Shown: in pieces, positions 7,233-16,156 of the stretch
How the letters are laid out: every line of letters begins with the position of its first letter
How positions within the stretch are numbered: the first letter of the stretch is position 1
NCBI GenBank assembly: GCA_002713555.1
Contig: PATG01000074.1
Coordinates: 4,953 to 23,484, forward strand
Length of the DNA: 18,532 nt
Direction: 5' to 3'
Source: Planctomycetaceae bacterium
GTDB taxonomy: Bacteria; Planctomycetota; Planctomycetia; Pirellulales; Lacipirellulaceae
Notes under the pieces: model-generated
What the model saw: the letters and a program-made list of their open reading frames with translations, nothing else
What the model was told of the DNA's origin: nothing
Databases searched by the model: none
Translations under genes and position numbers: made by a program

Positions 7233-7661
7233 TTATTTTTTTCTGGAGTTAATCAATTCACGAACTTGTTTTCGGAGTTGATCGCTATTCCAACCCTGAC
7301 GTTCGGCTGCAGTCAGCATACGTCGCTGGTCTACCAAGGGCAAACGGGCAACCGCAGCATGAGCTGACCAAGAAAGGGCAGGGCGGCGATTTTGGGCGGG
7401 CACTCGCCGTGCCACCGATGCGTAACGGCTGACCATTTCTGTGGAAAGTGTGGCACCACAGACTTCGCCAAATTCTTCGCCATAGAGATCCTCGCCCCGG
7501 TTGATCATATCGCCAATCCACCATGGACTGGCACGCTGGCACCAGAGAGCAAATTGGAGAGGTCCCTGCCAATCGGGCAAAGCGGGTTTCCCCTGGATGC
7601 TGACATGGGCTGGGCGAAATTGAAATGGTCCGAGTGCCATTTTGGGTTCTTGCGCAGACAT
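7233..7661 (-). CDS. Small conserved-looking protein of unknown function, possibly DNA-binding
   Basis: 142 residues, soluble and basic, with no signal peptide. Visible blocks are a proline-rich start, FALWCQRASPWWIGDMINRG (37-56), EDLYGEEFGEV (57-67), RYASVARRVPAQNRRPALSW (79-98), HAAVARLPLVDQRRML (101-116) and GWNSDQLRKQVRELI (123-137). The order WWxGD, then xYGE, then LSWSxHxxVAxLP, then a helix ending LRxxV recalls small ParB/KorB-like or phage-associated helical proteins. I recognise this only as a pattern and assign no function. In-frame TAA lies six codons upstream of ATG 7661, which fixes the longest possible start there; no clear Shine-Dalgarno is seen. It is transcribed away from hemB and is 215 bases upstream of the permease on the same strand. 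Confidence 0.72.
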   Translation of the reverse strand: MSAQEPKMALGPFQFRPAHVSIQGKPALPDWQGPLQFALWCQRASPWWIGDMINRGEDLYGEEFGEVCGATLSTEMVSRYASVARRVPAQNRRPALSWSAHAAVARLPLVDQRRMLTAAERQGWNSDQLRKQVRELINSRKK

Positions 7662-7844
7662 GGGCCGTTTGGGAGGTTTTTAAGGTGGGAATGACATTGG
7701 AAAGGGGGGAGGTCACCGATAGATTGGACTTGGAGCAATCACCTGGAGACTCCTCTTGGTATTTTGCCTGTAGATTTTACGGCTTGCTGCTTGGATAATG
7801 GAAGACCGAATGATCACTCAGTAATATTCTTGCAAAACAATTGA

Positions 7845-8858
<1,014 letters not shown>

Positions 8859-8878
8859 TCCTTAATCGTGCTTGCATG

Positions 8879-9817
8879 TCATGACTTTGTGCACAGACGC
8901 CAAAAAATGAGAAACACGAGTGTCACTGGCCACAGAGGGATTAGAATCGAATAGGTATGTGCTCCTATAGATTTGTTCTTGAGAAAGATAACGAAACTTG
9001 CAATTACCCAGAACACTAGCAGAGCCCAAGTACCTTCGATGCCCAAAAAACCACCGGTGATTGCCAGCGCTATCGCTATTGAGGCGCCGTAGTTGAATAG
9101 TTTTTGACTAGTTTTTCGAACCAACAGAACAGCAAGCACGATCCAGGAGAACCATGACAGCACGAGTGCCCCGGCAACAGCTTTGACGAATCCGAGATAT
9201 TTAAGATGATCATCGGATGTATCTGCCATCGTATAAAGGTAGGGGAACTTGATGGAGCATGTCGTGATCATTGCAGTAGCAAAGAGAACGATGCTCAAGG
9301 GTATCCGTTGTTTGTCTTGACCAATCAGCACCAGACTCATCAACAGGCTGAGCAGCGTGCAATGGTACATGTAGATGCCGATGATCTGCCATTGTGGATC
9401 CCACACGACTTCCAGGGCACCCGAAAAATTGGTAATCGGACCACCTGGCAAATTGGCTCCACCACTAAATAGTTCAGTGTACGCTAGTGCAAAAAATGCC
9501 AGCCCCATGACTGCTTCGACGATCGCATACCGGGGTGCGATTGGCTCCCTGCAATCTCGACAGCGACCCCTTAACCAAAGCCAACCTAATACGGGCACGT
9601 TGTCGTATCCGCGAATGGAATGCTTGCAATTGGGGCAGTGTGAGGGTTTCCAGACGACCGAAAGGCCCAAAGGCATCCGGTAAGCGACAACATTGAGAAA
9701 ACTGCCAATGCAGACTCCTATACAGCCAAGCCACAAAGCTGTTCCAAGGTCAATTAGGAAATGAGTATTCAAAGGATTCCTAGCAGGAAGTAATGAATAT
9801 TGCGGGTTCGACGACAC
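8879..9817 (-). CDS. Prepilin-peptidase-like membrane protein, catalytic aspartates apparently missing
   Basis: A 312-residue polytopic membrane protein related to type IV prepilin peptidases (A24). The N-terminal half is well kept: a first membrane segment with GCIGVCIGSFLNVVAYRMP (31-49), then the zinc-type domain with CPNC (61-64) and CRDC (86-89), and EPIAPRYAIVEAV, all typical of PilD-like proteins. The peptidase half is odd. Where active enzymes have an IDxD...PD segment, this has IGQDKQRIPLS (165-175), and where they have GxGDxK it has YLGFVKAVAG (207-216). Both catalytic aspartates therefore seem to be replaced, so it may be a non-peptidase relative with another role. The start is GTG 9817 without a clear ribosome site, so the first 15-20 residues are uncertain. 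No pilin or secretion gene is nearby. Confidence 0.82.
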   Translation of the reverse strand: MSSNPQYSLLPARNPLNTHFLIDLGTALWLGCIGVCIGSFLNVVAYRMPLGLSVVWKPSHCPNCKHSIRGYDNVPVLGWLWLRGRCRDCREPIAPRYAIVEAVMGLAFFALAYTELFSGGANLPGGPITNFSGALEVVWDPQWQIIGIYMYHCTLLSLLMSLVLIGQDKQRIPLSIVLFATAMITTCSIKFPYLYTMADTSDDHLKYLGFVKAVAGALVLSWFSWIVLAVLLVRKTSQKLFNYGASIAIALAITGGFLGIEGTWALLVFWVIASFVIFLKNKSIGAHTYSILIPLWPVTLVFLIFWRLCTKS

Positions 9818-10087
9818 ACGTATCGTGGCAAGCGGCTCGGGTTGCTACGACTATTATCGGCCAACCGGCTAATTAGGAAAATGACAAAATAGGTTTATAG
9901 TTAATAGATCTCTGTCATTATTTGCAGGAGAACCAGCCAGCCGGCGGGTGACACGTACCACGGGGAAAAATCCCTGGAACCAGGAGCAAGACTTTTAGAA
10001 ATAGGGAGAGCCCGCAGGCTGGAAGTTCGATAAGGGTTTGTTACACTTGTTACGTTGGCGGATCTTTACTAATAAACGAATGAAACG
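9818..10087. other. Divergent intergenic region with GC-rich palindromic bits
   Basis: This gap separates two divergently transcribed genes and must hold both promoters. A GC-rich patch at 9933-10020 stands out from AT-rich flanks. It includes CCAGCCGGCGGGTGAC (9936 onward), a perfect CCTGG-AA-CCAGG palindrome (9973-9984) and AGCCCGCAGGCT (10009-10020). It resembles decayed dispersed-repeat DNA, but no second copy is seen in this window. No clear promoter hexamers were found. Confidence 0.4.
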
Positions 10088-13000
10088 ATGGCAAGCGAAT
10101 CTCGGTTCAGCACAGAACAGCTTGCCCCCGCTCCACGTGAGCGCAGTCTGCTTGCCAAAACCTTTGTCGGATTGCAGTTGACCCAATTTCTGGGGGCGAC
10201 CAACGACAATATTCTGCGATGGCTGGTCATTGGCATCGGCAAACAGTTTGTTGAGCCAGAAAATGTGAGTTTCATACTGGCTGCTGGAAGCGCGGCCTTT
10301 GTGTTGCCTTATGTGCTGTTGGCAGCACCAGCCGGATATCTGGCTGATCGCTATAGCAAGCAGCAGGTGATCGTCCGCTGCAAAATTGCTGAAGTTGTTA
10401 TCATGGTTATTGCTATGGGGGCCATTGCGTGGGGAAGTGTGCCTCTGATGCTAGTAGTGGTGACGGCCATGGGCGCTCAAAGTGCTTTGTTCGGTCCCGC
10501 CAAGCTCGGTAGCATTCCAGAGATGCTCGACAACTCGAAAATTTCTTCTGCCAACGGTGTGATGGAATTGGTTACCGTCGTTGCTGTTGCCATCGGTATG
10601 GTAGTTGGCAATCTTCTTACCGAGGCAATGGGCTATCAAGGACAGGATTCTTGGTGGCTGGGCGGATTGGTCCTGATCGGTATGGCGGTTGCCGGGCTGG
10701 CAGCCAGTTTGTTGATCTGCCCACTACCAGTCGCCAATCCGCGACGCAAGTTTCCCTGGGATGCGGTGAAGCAGACATGGCGTGATGTGCAATTGCTGAC
10801 TTCCGATCGGGCCATGTTCCACATCGCCATTGGGATCATGTTTTTCTGGTCCTTGGCCATGATGGCCCAATTAAATATTGACCAATTTGCCTTTCAAGGG
10901 GGGGCGACCAAACAGACGCAAGTGGCCGCTTTGTTGGTGGCCCTGGTCGTTGGTCTTGGTCTAGGCAGTGTGCTGGCCGGAGTCTGTTCGGGAGGCCGAG
11001 TTGAGTTGGGTATCTTGCCCTTGGGTGCTGGGGGTCTTGTTTTTAGTGCGGTGATGCTTTTCACGGTAGAAGGCGAATTGTACGATCCCAGTAAGGATTG
11101 GACGCTAAGCTATGTGGCTGCGCAAATTCTTCTTTTTTTGCTGGGTTTTTTTGCTGGCTTGTTTAATGTCCCTTTGGCCGCATACATGCAGCGTTATAGC
11201 AAGGTAGAGAATCGCGGTTCCATTTTGGCTGCCTGCAATTTCTTGACCTTTGCCGGCATGCTCGTGACATCGCTTTTCTACTGGATGTCAGGCAATATTC
11301 TGCACCTAAGTGCGCGTGAGGTGTTTTTGCTTTGCGGTGTCATTACGCTCCCCGTTATGATTTATATCGTGTTTTTAATTCCACAGGCAACCATACGTTT
11401 TTTGGCCTGGCTGGTAACGCATACTGCGTACAAGGTGCGAGTTCATCAGCGTCATAACCTGCCTGAAAAGGGTGCAGCGTTGCTAGCTCCCAACCATGTC
11501 TCATGGATTGACGGGTTGCTGCTGATTGCAATTTCTCCTCGACCTATCAGAATTGTGATCAGCCAGGATTTGATTACCAGTTGGTGGACGAAACGACTGG
11601 CTCAGATTATGGGAGCCATTCCCATTCGTCGCCAAGCTCCGAAGGCCACGCGTTCTGCAATCGAGACAGCCCGTGAGGCGCTTAAAAATGGGGAATTGGT
11701 CTGCATTTTTCCAGAAGGGGGTATCACGCTTTCTGGTCAACTTCAGGCTTTTCGCCCCGGCACGCTCGATCTGCTCAAAGGTACCTCGGCACCCATTATT
11801 CCTGTCTATCTTGATGAGCTTTGGGGGAGTATCTTTACCTTCCGTGGCGGAAGATTTTTCTGGAAGTGGCCTAAACTATGGCCGCGGCAGGTATCGATTT
11901 GGTTTGGTCAGAAGCTGGAAAACCCCCATGATATTCACGAAGTTCGTCAAGCTGTACAGGATCTTGGTGCAATCGCTGTGTCTGGAAGAAAGGAACGTAT
12001 GATGGTGCTACCTCGTTTAATGCTCCGCAAATGTCGTAAATCGTTGTTCCGTTTTAAACTGGCAGATTCCTTGGGGATGACGGTTACTGGTGGGACACTT
12101 TTAATGCGTGCCTTAATACTACGCCGTCTCCTATTGCGTGAAGTGCTCCAGGAGGATGAGAAGTACGTTGGTATTTTGATTCCTCCCACCGTAGGCGGTG
12201 TCATTACGAATGCGGCTGTGACATTGTCCGGACGTGTGTCTGCCAATTTGAACTACACGGTTTCCAACGACATCTTGAACGCATGCATACGCAAGGCTGG
12301 CATCCGGCACGTGCTCACGACTCGTAAAGTTCTGGAGAAATTTGATTTTGATATCGAAGCTGAAGTTGTCTTGCTCGATGACATGCGCGAAAAAGTAACG
12401 ACGAGCGACAAGCTGGTTGCGGCGACAATGGCCTATGCCACGCCCTTGCCCTTGTTGGAGCGGATGCTGGGGATGCATAAGCTTACAGGTAGCGATGAAT
12501 TGACGGTGATATTCACATCAGGCTCAACCGGAGACCCCAAAGGTGTCGTGCTCTCCAACCACAATATTGGTTCCAACGTCGAGGCGATTGATCAGGTCGT
12601 GCATCTGCGCAGCGACGATACATTGCTGGGGATCCTGCCATTATTCCACTCTTTTGGATACATGGTCACCTTGTGGACGGTCTTGGGACTTGATGTGCGA
12701 TGCGTCTATCACACCAATCCACAGGAAGCCAAGCAAATAGGCCAGTTGTCTCGTAAGTGGGGTGTTACCGTGCTTTTGGCGACACCCACTTTCTTGCGTC
12801 TCTACTTGCGACGGTGTGAAAAAGAAGATTTTGCAAAATTAGATTTGGCGGTGGCTGGTGCAGAAAAGTTGCCAACATCACTTTGCGATGCGTTTGAAGA
12901 AAAATTTGGCGTGCGGCCGGTCGAGGGCTACGGAGCCACGGAACTTTCGCCCCTGGTTTCGGTGAATGTGCCCCCCAGTCGATCGCAAACAAGTGCTGTG

Positions 13001-13579
13001 GATTGCAAAGAAGGAACAGTGGGTCGTCCCGTGCCAGGGGTGTCTGCCAAGACCATGGATCCTGATTCGAAACAAGATTTGCCAACAGGGTCACCAGGGA
13101 TGTTGCTGGTGAAAGGCCCCAATGTGATGCAGGGCTATCTGAACGATGAGGAAAAAACAAAAGAGGTCATGCAGGATGAGTGGTACATCACTGGGGATAT
13201 TGCGCAAATAGATATAGATGGCTTTATCCAAATTACGGGTAGGCTGAGTCGTTTTTCCAAAATTGGTGGGGAAATGGTGCCGCACATCAATATCGAAGAG
13301 GCCATTCAGGCGTTTGTGCAGAGTGAGGACGAAGAGGAGATTCGTGCCGTTGTCGCGGCGGTGCCCGATGCAAAAAAAGGAGAGCGGCTGGTCGTTTTGC
13401 ATACTCAGATTGACAAGAGTCCCAGCGACATTTGTGAGCATCTCAGTGGCATGGGATTGCCAAATATTTGGATTCCCAGCCCGGACTGTTTCCTGGAGGT
13501 GGACTCCATTCCGCTATTGGGGACTGGCAAGCTCGATTTGAAAGGCTTGACAGAATTAGCAAAGCAGCATTTCAGCTGA
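10088..13579 (+). CDS. MFS transporter / PlsC acyltransferase / acyl-activating enzyme fusion (LplT-Aas type)
   Basis: A 1163-residue three-part inner-membrane protein. Residues about 20-425 form a 12-segment MFS transporter like LplT, opening with QFLGATNDNI, a typical start for these fusions. Residues about 440-640 are a PlsC/LPLAT acyltransferase with NHVSWID (H470 and D475, the HX4D motif) and FPEGGIT. Residues about 650-1163 are an AMP-binding enzyme: P-loop FTSGSTGDPKG (809-819), GYGATELSP, ITGDIAQIDIDGF and the C-terminal lysine motif LGTGKLDLKG. In E. coli the separate LplT and Aas flip lysophospholipid inward and re-acylate it with fatty acid activated on acyl carrier protein. The same job, lysophospholipid salvage and membrane repair, is inferred here. 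All motifs are intact and no frameshift is seen. ATG 10088 has no strong Shine-Dalgarno. A palindromic terminator candidate follows at 13599. Confidence 0.93.
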   Translation: MASESRFSTEQLAPAPRERSLLAKTFVGLQLTQFLGATNDNILRWLVIGIGKQFVEPENVSFILAAGSAAFVLPYVLLAAPAGYLADRYSKQQVIVRCKIAEVVIMVIAMGAIAWGSVPLMLVVVTAMGAQSALFGPAKLGSIPEMLDNSKISSANGVMELVTVVAVAIGMVVGNLLTEAMGYQGQDSWWLGGLVLIGMAVAGLAASLLICPLPVANPRRKFPWDAVKQTWRDVQLLTSDRAMFHIAIGIMFFWSLAMMAQLNIDQFAFQGGATKQTQVAALLVALVVGLGLGSVLAGVCSGGRVELGILPLGAGGLVFSAVMLFTVEGELYDPSKDWTLSYVAAQILLFLLGFFAGLFNVPLAAYMQRYSKVENRGSILAACNFLTFAGMLVTSLFYWMSGNILHLSAREVFLLCGVITLPVMIYIVFLIPQATIRFLAWLVTHTAYKVRVHQRHNLPEKGAALLAPNHVSWIDGLLLIAISPRPIRIVISQDLITSWWTKRLAQIMGAIPIRRQAPKATRSAIETAREALKNGELVCIFPEGGITLSGQLQAFRPGTLDLLKGTSAPIIPVYLDELWGSIFTFRGGRFFWKWPKLWPRQVSIWFGQKLENPHDIHEVRQAVQDLGAIAVSGRKERMMVLPRLMLRKCRKSLFRFKLADSLGMTVTGGTLLMRALILRRLLLREVLQEDEKYVGILIPPTVGGVITNAAVTLSGRVSANLNYTVSNDILNACIRKAGIRHVLTTRKVLEKFDFDIEAEVVLLDDMREKVTTSDKLVAATMAYATPLPLLERMLGMHKLTGSDELTVIFTSGSTGDPKGVVLSNHNIGSNVEAIDQVVHLRSDDTLLGILPLFHSFGYMVTLWTVLGLDVRCVYHTNPQEAKQIGQLSRKWGVTVLLATPTFLRLYLRRCEKEDFAKLDLAVAGAEKLPTSLCDAFEEKFGVRPVEGYGATELSPLVSVNVPPSRSQTSAVDCKEGTVGRPVPGVSAKTMDPDSKQDLPTGSPGMLLVKGPNVMQGYLNDEEKTKEVMQDEWYITGDIAQIDIDGFIQITGRLSRFSKIGGEMVPHINIEEAIQAFVQSEDEEEIRAVVAAVPDAKKGERLVVLHTQIDKSPSDICEHLSGMGLPNIWIPSPDCFLEVDSIPLLGTGKLDLKGLTELAKQHFS

Positions 13580-13598
13580 TGGGACAACTGGCTTGCAG

Positions 13599-13622
13599 AG
13601 TCTGATAATTTTACATCAGACT
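13599..13622. terminator. Hairpin between convergent genes, possible bidirectional terminator
   Basis: AGTCTGA (13599-13605) and TCAGACT (13616-13622) form a perfect 7-bp stem around TAATTTTACA. It lies 19 bases after the fusion gene's stop and 12 bases beyond the stop of the minus-strand gene ending at 13635. The position between two converging genes fits a shared terminator. There is no long T-run on either strand, so efficiency is doubtful. Confidence 0.45.
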
Positions 13623-13634
13623 GCGAGTGTTATG

Positions 13635-14510
13635 TTATCTGTTGCGTGCACGGGCCACTCTTGTTTTATTCCTGGGATTGCCAGTCCTGTCGCTAGTAGC
13701 GATGCTGAGCATTTCACGTTGCAACTGTGGACTGATACGTGGAAGTTTATGCACGAGTTGTTCCAGTTGGTGCGGATTATTTGTCGCTGCTTGGGATAGA
13801 TTGCTTACAAACGTAAGCGTGTCTATGAAATTGGCATCGGCCGTTTTGCCGACCCATGGATGCATCGCTTTGGCAAAGAGCTTGATGCTGGTGCGGTCGA
13901 TACGTACAAAAGTATCGAGTCGGGCTGCAACATAATCTTCGTGGTTCGTTTCCAGGAATGAACCGCTACGAAGCAGTAAAACGCATTGAGCTCGAACGGG
14001 CCGTTTGAAGGGTTTGCCCTCGTACGCTCCTTCGGCATACATCACAATCCGATTCTGGGCTCCTGGTTCACATTTCTGTTCAACAATCAATAGCTGGGCG
14101 GTGGTCCCTGCGTTATCGGTTAGACGAAAGCGATTTTCTCCAACCCGTTGCAGATCAACGCGGCTAATGCCAAGTTCCCGCCAGATGTCAACGAGTACTT
14201 CTGGATGCTGCATCAAAAATGTAAAAAGGTCTGGATTGCAGGGAACGACACCCATAGGCATGCGACGATACAGGCTGCAGTCCGTAAGCACCCGATGTAC
14301 TTTTCGACGTTGCTTCTCGTCAATATTCTGCAGGGGAATAGCGCGAGTGGCCTCCTCCCTGGCGGCTTGCGAGGTGGTGGCTTGTAGGGCGCTAGCAGAA
14401 GAATTTTCTTTTGCCTCAGCTAGCGAATGCCAGGCGAAGACCAGGCAGCAAGCAACCAGCATCAAACGCATACCTTTGATGCCAGATCTATGTAATAGAC
14501 AGCGTTGCAT
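13635..14510 (-). CDS. Exported protein of unknown function
   Basis: 291 residues from ATG 14510, which is preceded by AGAGGGG at a short but usable distance. The open frame continues to 14600 without signals, and ATG 14471 (MRLMLVACC) is a second option. The N-terminus is a signal peptide: basic MQRCLLHRSGIKGMR, hydrophobic LMLVACCLVFAWHSL, cleavage near AEA. The mature part has an Ala/Thr/Ser-rich linker, then a compact domain with TDCSLYRRMPMGVVPCNPDL, DIWRELGISRVDLQRVGENR, a beta-rich middle (LIVEQKCEP, RPVRAQCVLLL) and a helical end (MHPWVGKTADANFIDTLTF). Three or four cysteines in the mature part could form disulfides. I do not recognise a named family. The alternating beta and helix pattern and a pocket-like core leave a lipid-binding fold possible, but that is a guess. 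Confidence 0.78.
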   Translation of the reverse strand: MQRCLLHRSGIKGMRLMLVACCLVFAWHSLAEAKENSSASALQATTSQAAREEATRAIPLQNIDEKQRRKVHRVLTDCSLYRRMPMGVVPCNPDLFTFLMQHPEVLVDIWRELGISRVDLQRVGENRFRLTDNAGTTAQLLIVEQKCEPGAQNRIVMYAEGAYEGKPFKRPVRAQCVLLLRSGSFLETNHEDYVAARLDTFVRIDRTSIKLFAKAMHPWVGKTADANFIDTLTFVSNLSQAATNNPHQLEQLVHKLPRISPQLQREMLSIATSDRTGNPRNKTRVARARNR

Positions 14511-14796
14511 GCATCCCCTCTTGAAGGTTTCCCGCTTCTGATGAGAAGTTTTGCGGGTTAAAGAGTTATTTCGGTCGTCAGAGCAGGAGAACCCCAACAA
14601 TTTCTGCTGAATCCCGCAATGTGGGTGACGGGCAAGGGTCTGCTAGCAGGCTTTGACGGCCTTGTGGTCGAACCCAATTATTTCATACGCTTCGGTTCCG
14701 GCAGCTTAAGGCCATGCGCTGGTAACAATCGTGTTGATTAATGGGTTCCTGGCCATTCCCAAGCCCTACGTGCGCCTTCTTTTGTAAATCTTAAAC
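14511..14796. other. Divergent intergenic region, nothing distinctive
   Basis: About 290 bases between two divergently transcribed genes. I see no RNA gene, clear promoter pair or strong palindrome. A tRNA T-arm-like GGTCGAACCC near 14668 has no accompanying cloverleaf. Confidence 0.5.
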
Positions 14797-16080
14797 ATGC
14801 AATTGCGAGATACCTTGGATCGGCTATTGTGCGCATTCGTGCTGACAGCGATTGGCGCGGTACTTGCATGGAGTGTCTGGCCTGACATAACGCGGTGGCA
14901 ACATCAGCAAGCAATTCAGAGTCGAGTTGCAGTTCTAGGTGAGTACGAGGATGCTCGGGTAAAAATCCCCCTCAGGCAAATTGCCGAGTATGGGAATTCA
15001 GCAATAGACACTTTGGTGCTGGCAGCAGCTTCTAAACGCAGGGCAGTTGCCGAAGTGGCCCGGCAGATTCTGATCGAAAAACTAACCAATTGGCAATTAC
15101 GCCTGACGAAATACGAAGATGTTGATAGTAGCAATTCGATCGTCCAGTTAGCAGCTTCTCTAAGTATGCATATTGAGCGATTTGGCGATGGCGGAAAACA
15201 ATGGGCTGAGTCTTTAACGCTCCGTTTGATCGATTTGTCCGAAGATCTGAAAATTCCAAATTCGGGCCGCATGCTATCGGATTGCAATCGGATCTTGGAG
15301 GCAATTCCCCCCCAGGGTCCTCGCTTGCAAAGTCTGGCGGCCTACCATGGTACGTCTACCAGGGAAGCACGACTGCCACCAGTCCCTGAGATGCCGCTTG
15401 AGATCCTGGCGGTACCTAGTGAGCGAGTTGTGGAAGTCGAACGGTATGTAGCACCGTTGCCCCAGGTAATCGAAAAGCAGCTCGGCGCGTTAGAAGGAGC
15501 GGCTTCAGATGCCGCTCATTTACCGGAGTCCAGCTGGTTGCCTCAAGGGGAATCGATTCTACAAATAGTTCCGTTGCCAAATAAAACCCAAATTGAGTTG
15601 CTCCCAGAAGATCGGGTGCGTGCAAACTCGCCCGTTGTTCCCTCAGATCTAGTGGTTGTGATTCCCACGCCGGCAGAAATGGAACGGCGGCTGGAACAAC
15701 TTGATAAACTGGCTTCGGAAATATTGTTGGACAGGTTGCCCCTCGTAGATTTTTATGAGGCAGGAGTAATACGCGAAGTGCTCCGAGGGCGAGGATTCAA
15801 AGATTCCCATCTGGCAATTCTTCAGCAGATCACATCCAGCGACGTTGAAGTAAGACTCCAAGTGATTCAAGACCTTTCGGAATTGCCGGCCGGTCAGGCA
15901 CGACGCATATTGCGAACGTTACTAAAAGACAAAAATGCCGAAGTGCGGTATCGATCTTTGTCGGCAATGGCAACGACACAAGAACCTGAGCTTTTTGAAC
16001 TGGCAAAAGAAATCGCGATTTCTGACCGCGATTCGCGTGTCGCCGAACTTGCTTCACGTATTATGCGTCAAGCCAGGTAA
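14797..16080 (+). CDS. Membrane-anchored HEAT-repeat-like protein
   Basis: 427 residues. One N-terminal membrane segment (LLCAFVLTAIGAVLAWSVW, about 10-28) acts as an uncleaved anchor. It is followed by alpha-helical pairs of HEAT type: IPLRQIAEYGNSAIDTLVLA and KRRAVAEVARQILIEKL in the first, and DVEVRLQVIQDLSELPAGQA, NAEVRYRSLSAMATTQEPEL and DSRVAELASRIMRQ in the last. The middle (about 185-310) is proline- and charge-rich and probably extended. HEAT arrays hold proteins together; the partner is unknown. ATG 14797 lacks a Shine-Dalgarno but begins directly with the charged stretch before the anchor. A dispersed-repeat relic follows 33 bases after the stop. Confidence 0.75.
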   Translation: MQLRDTLDRLLCAFVLTAIGAVLAWSVWPDITRWQHQQAIQSRVAVLGEYEDARVKIPLRQIAEYGNSAIDTLVLAAASKRRAVAEVARQILIEKLTNWQLRLTKYEDVDSSNSIVQLAASLSMHIERFGDGGKQWAESLTLRLIDLSEDLKIPNSGRMLSDCNRILEAIPPQGPRLQSLAAYHGTSTREARLPPVPEMPLEILAVPSERVVEVERYVAPLPQVIEKQLGALEGAASDAAHLPESSWLPQGESILQIVPLPNKTQIELLPEDRVRANSPVVPSDLVVVIPTPAEMERRLEQLDKLASEILLDRLPLVDFYEAGVIREVLRGRGFKDSHLAILQQITSSDVEVRLQVIQDLSELPAGQARRILRTLLKDKNAEVRYRSLSAMATTQEPELFELAKEIAISDRDSRVAELASRIMRQAR

Positions 16081-16112
16081 GCGTTTTGAGAATCGAAGTT
16101 GGATTAAGTCTT

Positions 16113-16150
16113 AACCAAAAACCCTTAGGGCGACTTCTGTGGCGTTCCGG
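16113..16150 (+). repeat. Dispersed hairpin repeat, copy 2 (degenerate)
   Basis: This copy shares the AAC(C)AAAAACC left flank, TTAGGG/GTAGGG and a 14-base exact match TCTGTGGCGTTCCG (16136-16149) with the copy at 5401-5438. Its left arm has changed (GGGCGACT in place of GGGAACGCCC) and is about two bases shorter, so the perfect 8-bp stem is lost. Like the first copy it follows a plus-strand gene, here 33 bases after the stop. Confidence 0.6.
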
Positions 16151-16156
16151 GCGCGA

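Noticed and set aside
7285..7716. A 143-codon minus-strand frame overlapping the small unknown gene
   Set aside because: The frame at 7233-7661 has a coherent motif pattern (WWIGD, YGEEF, LSWSAH). This one is Ser/Pro-rich with no pattern.
14645..14690. Possible tRNA, from the T-arm-like GGTCGAACCC
   Set aside because: No acceptor, D or anticodon stem can be folded around it.
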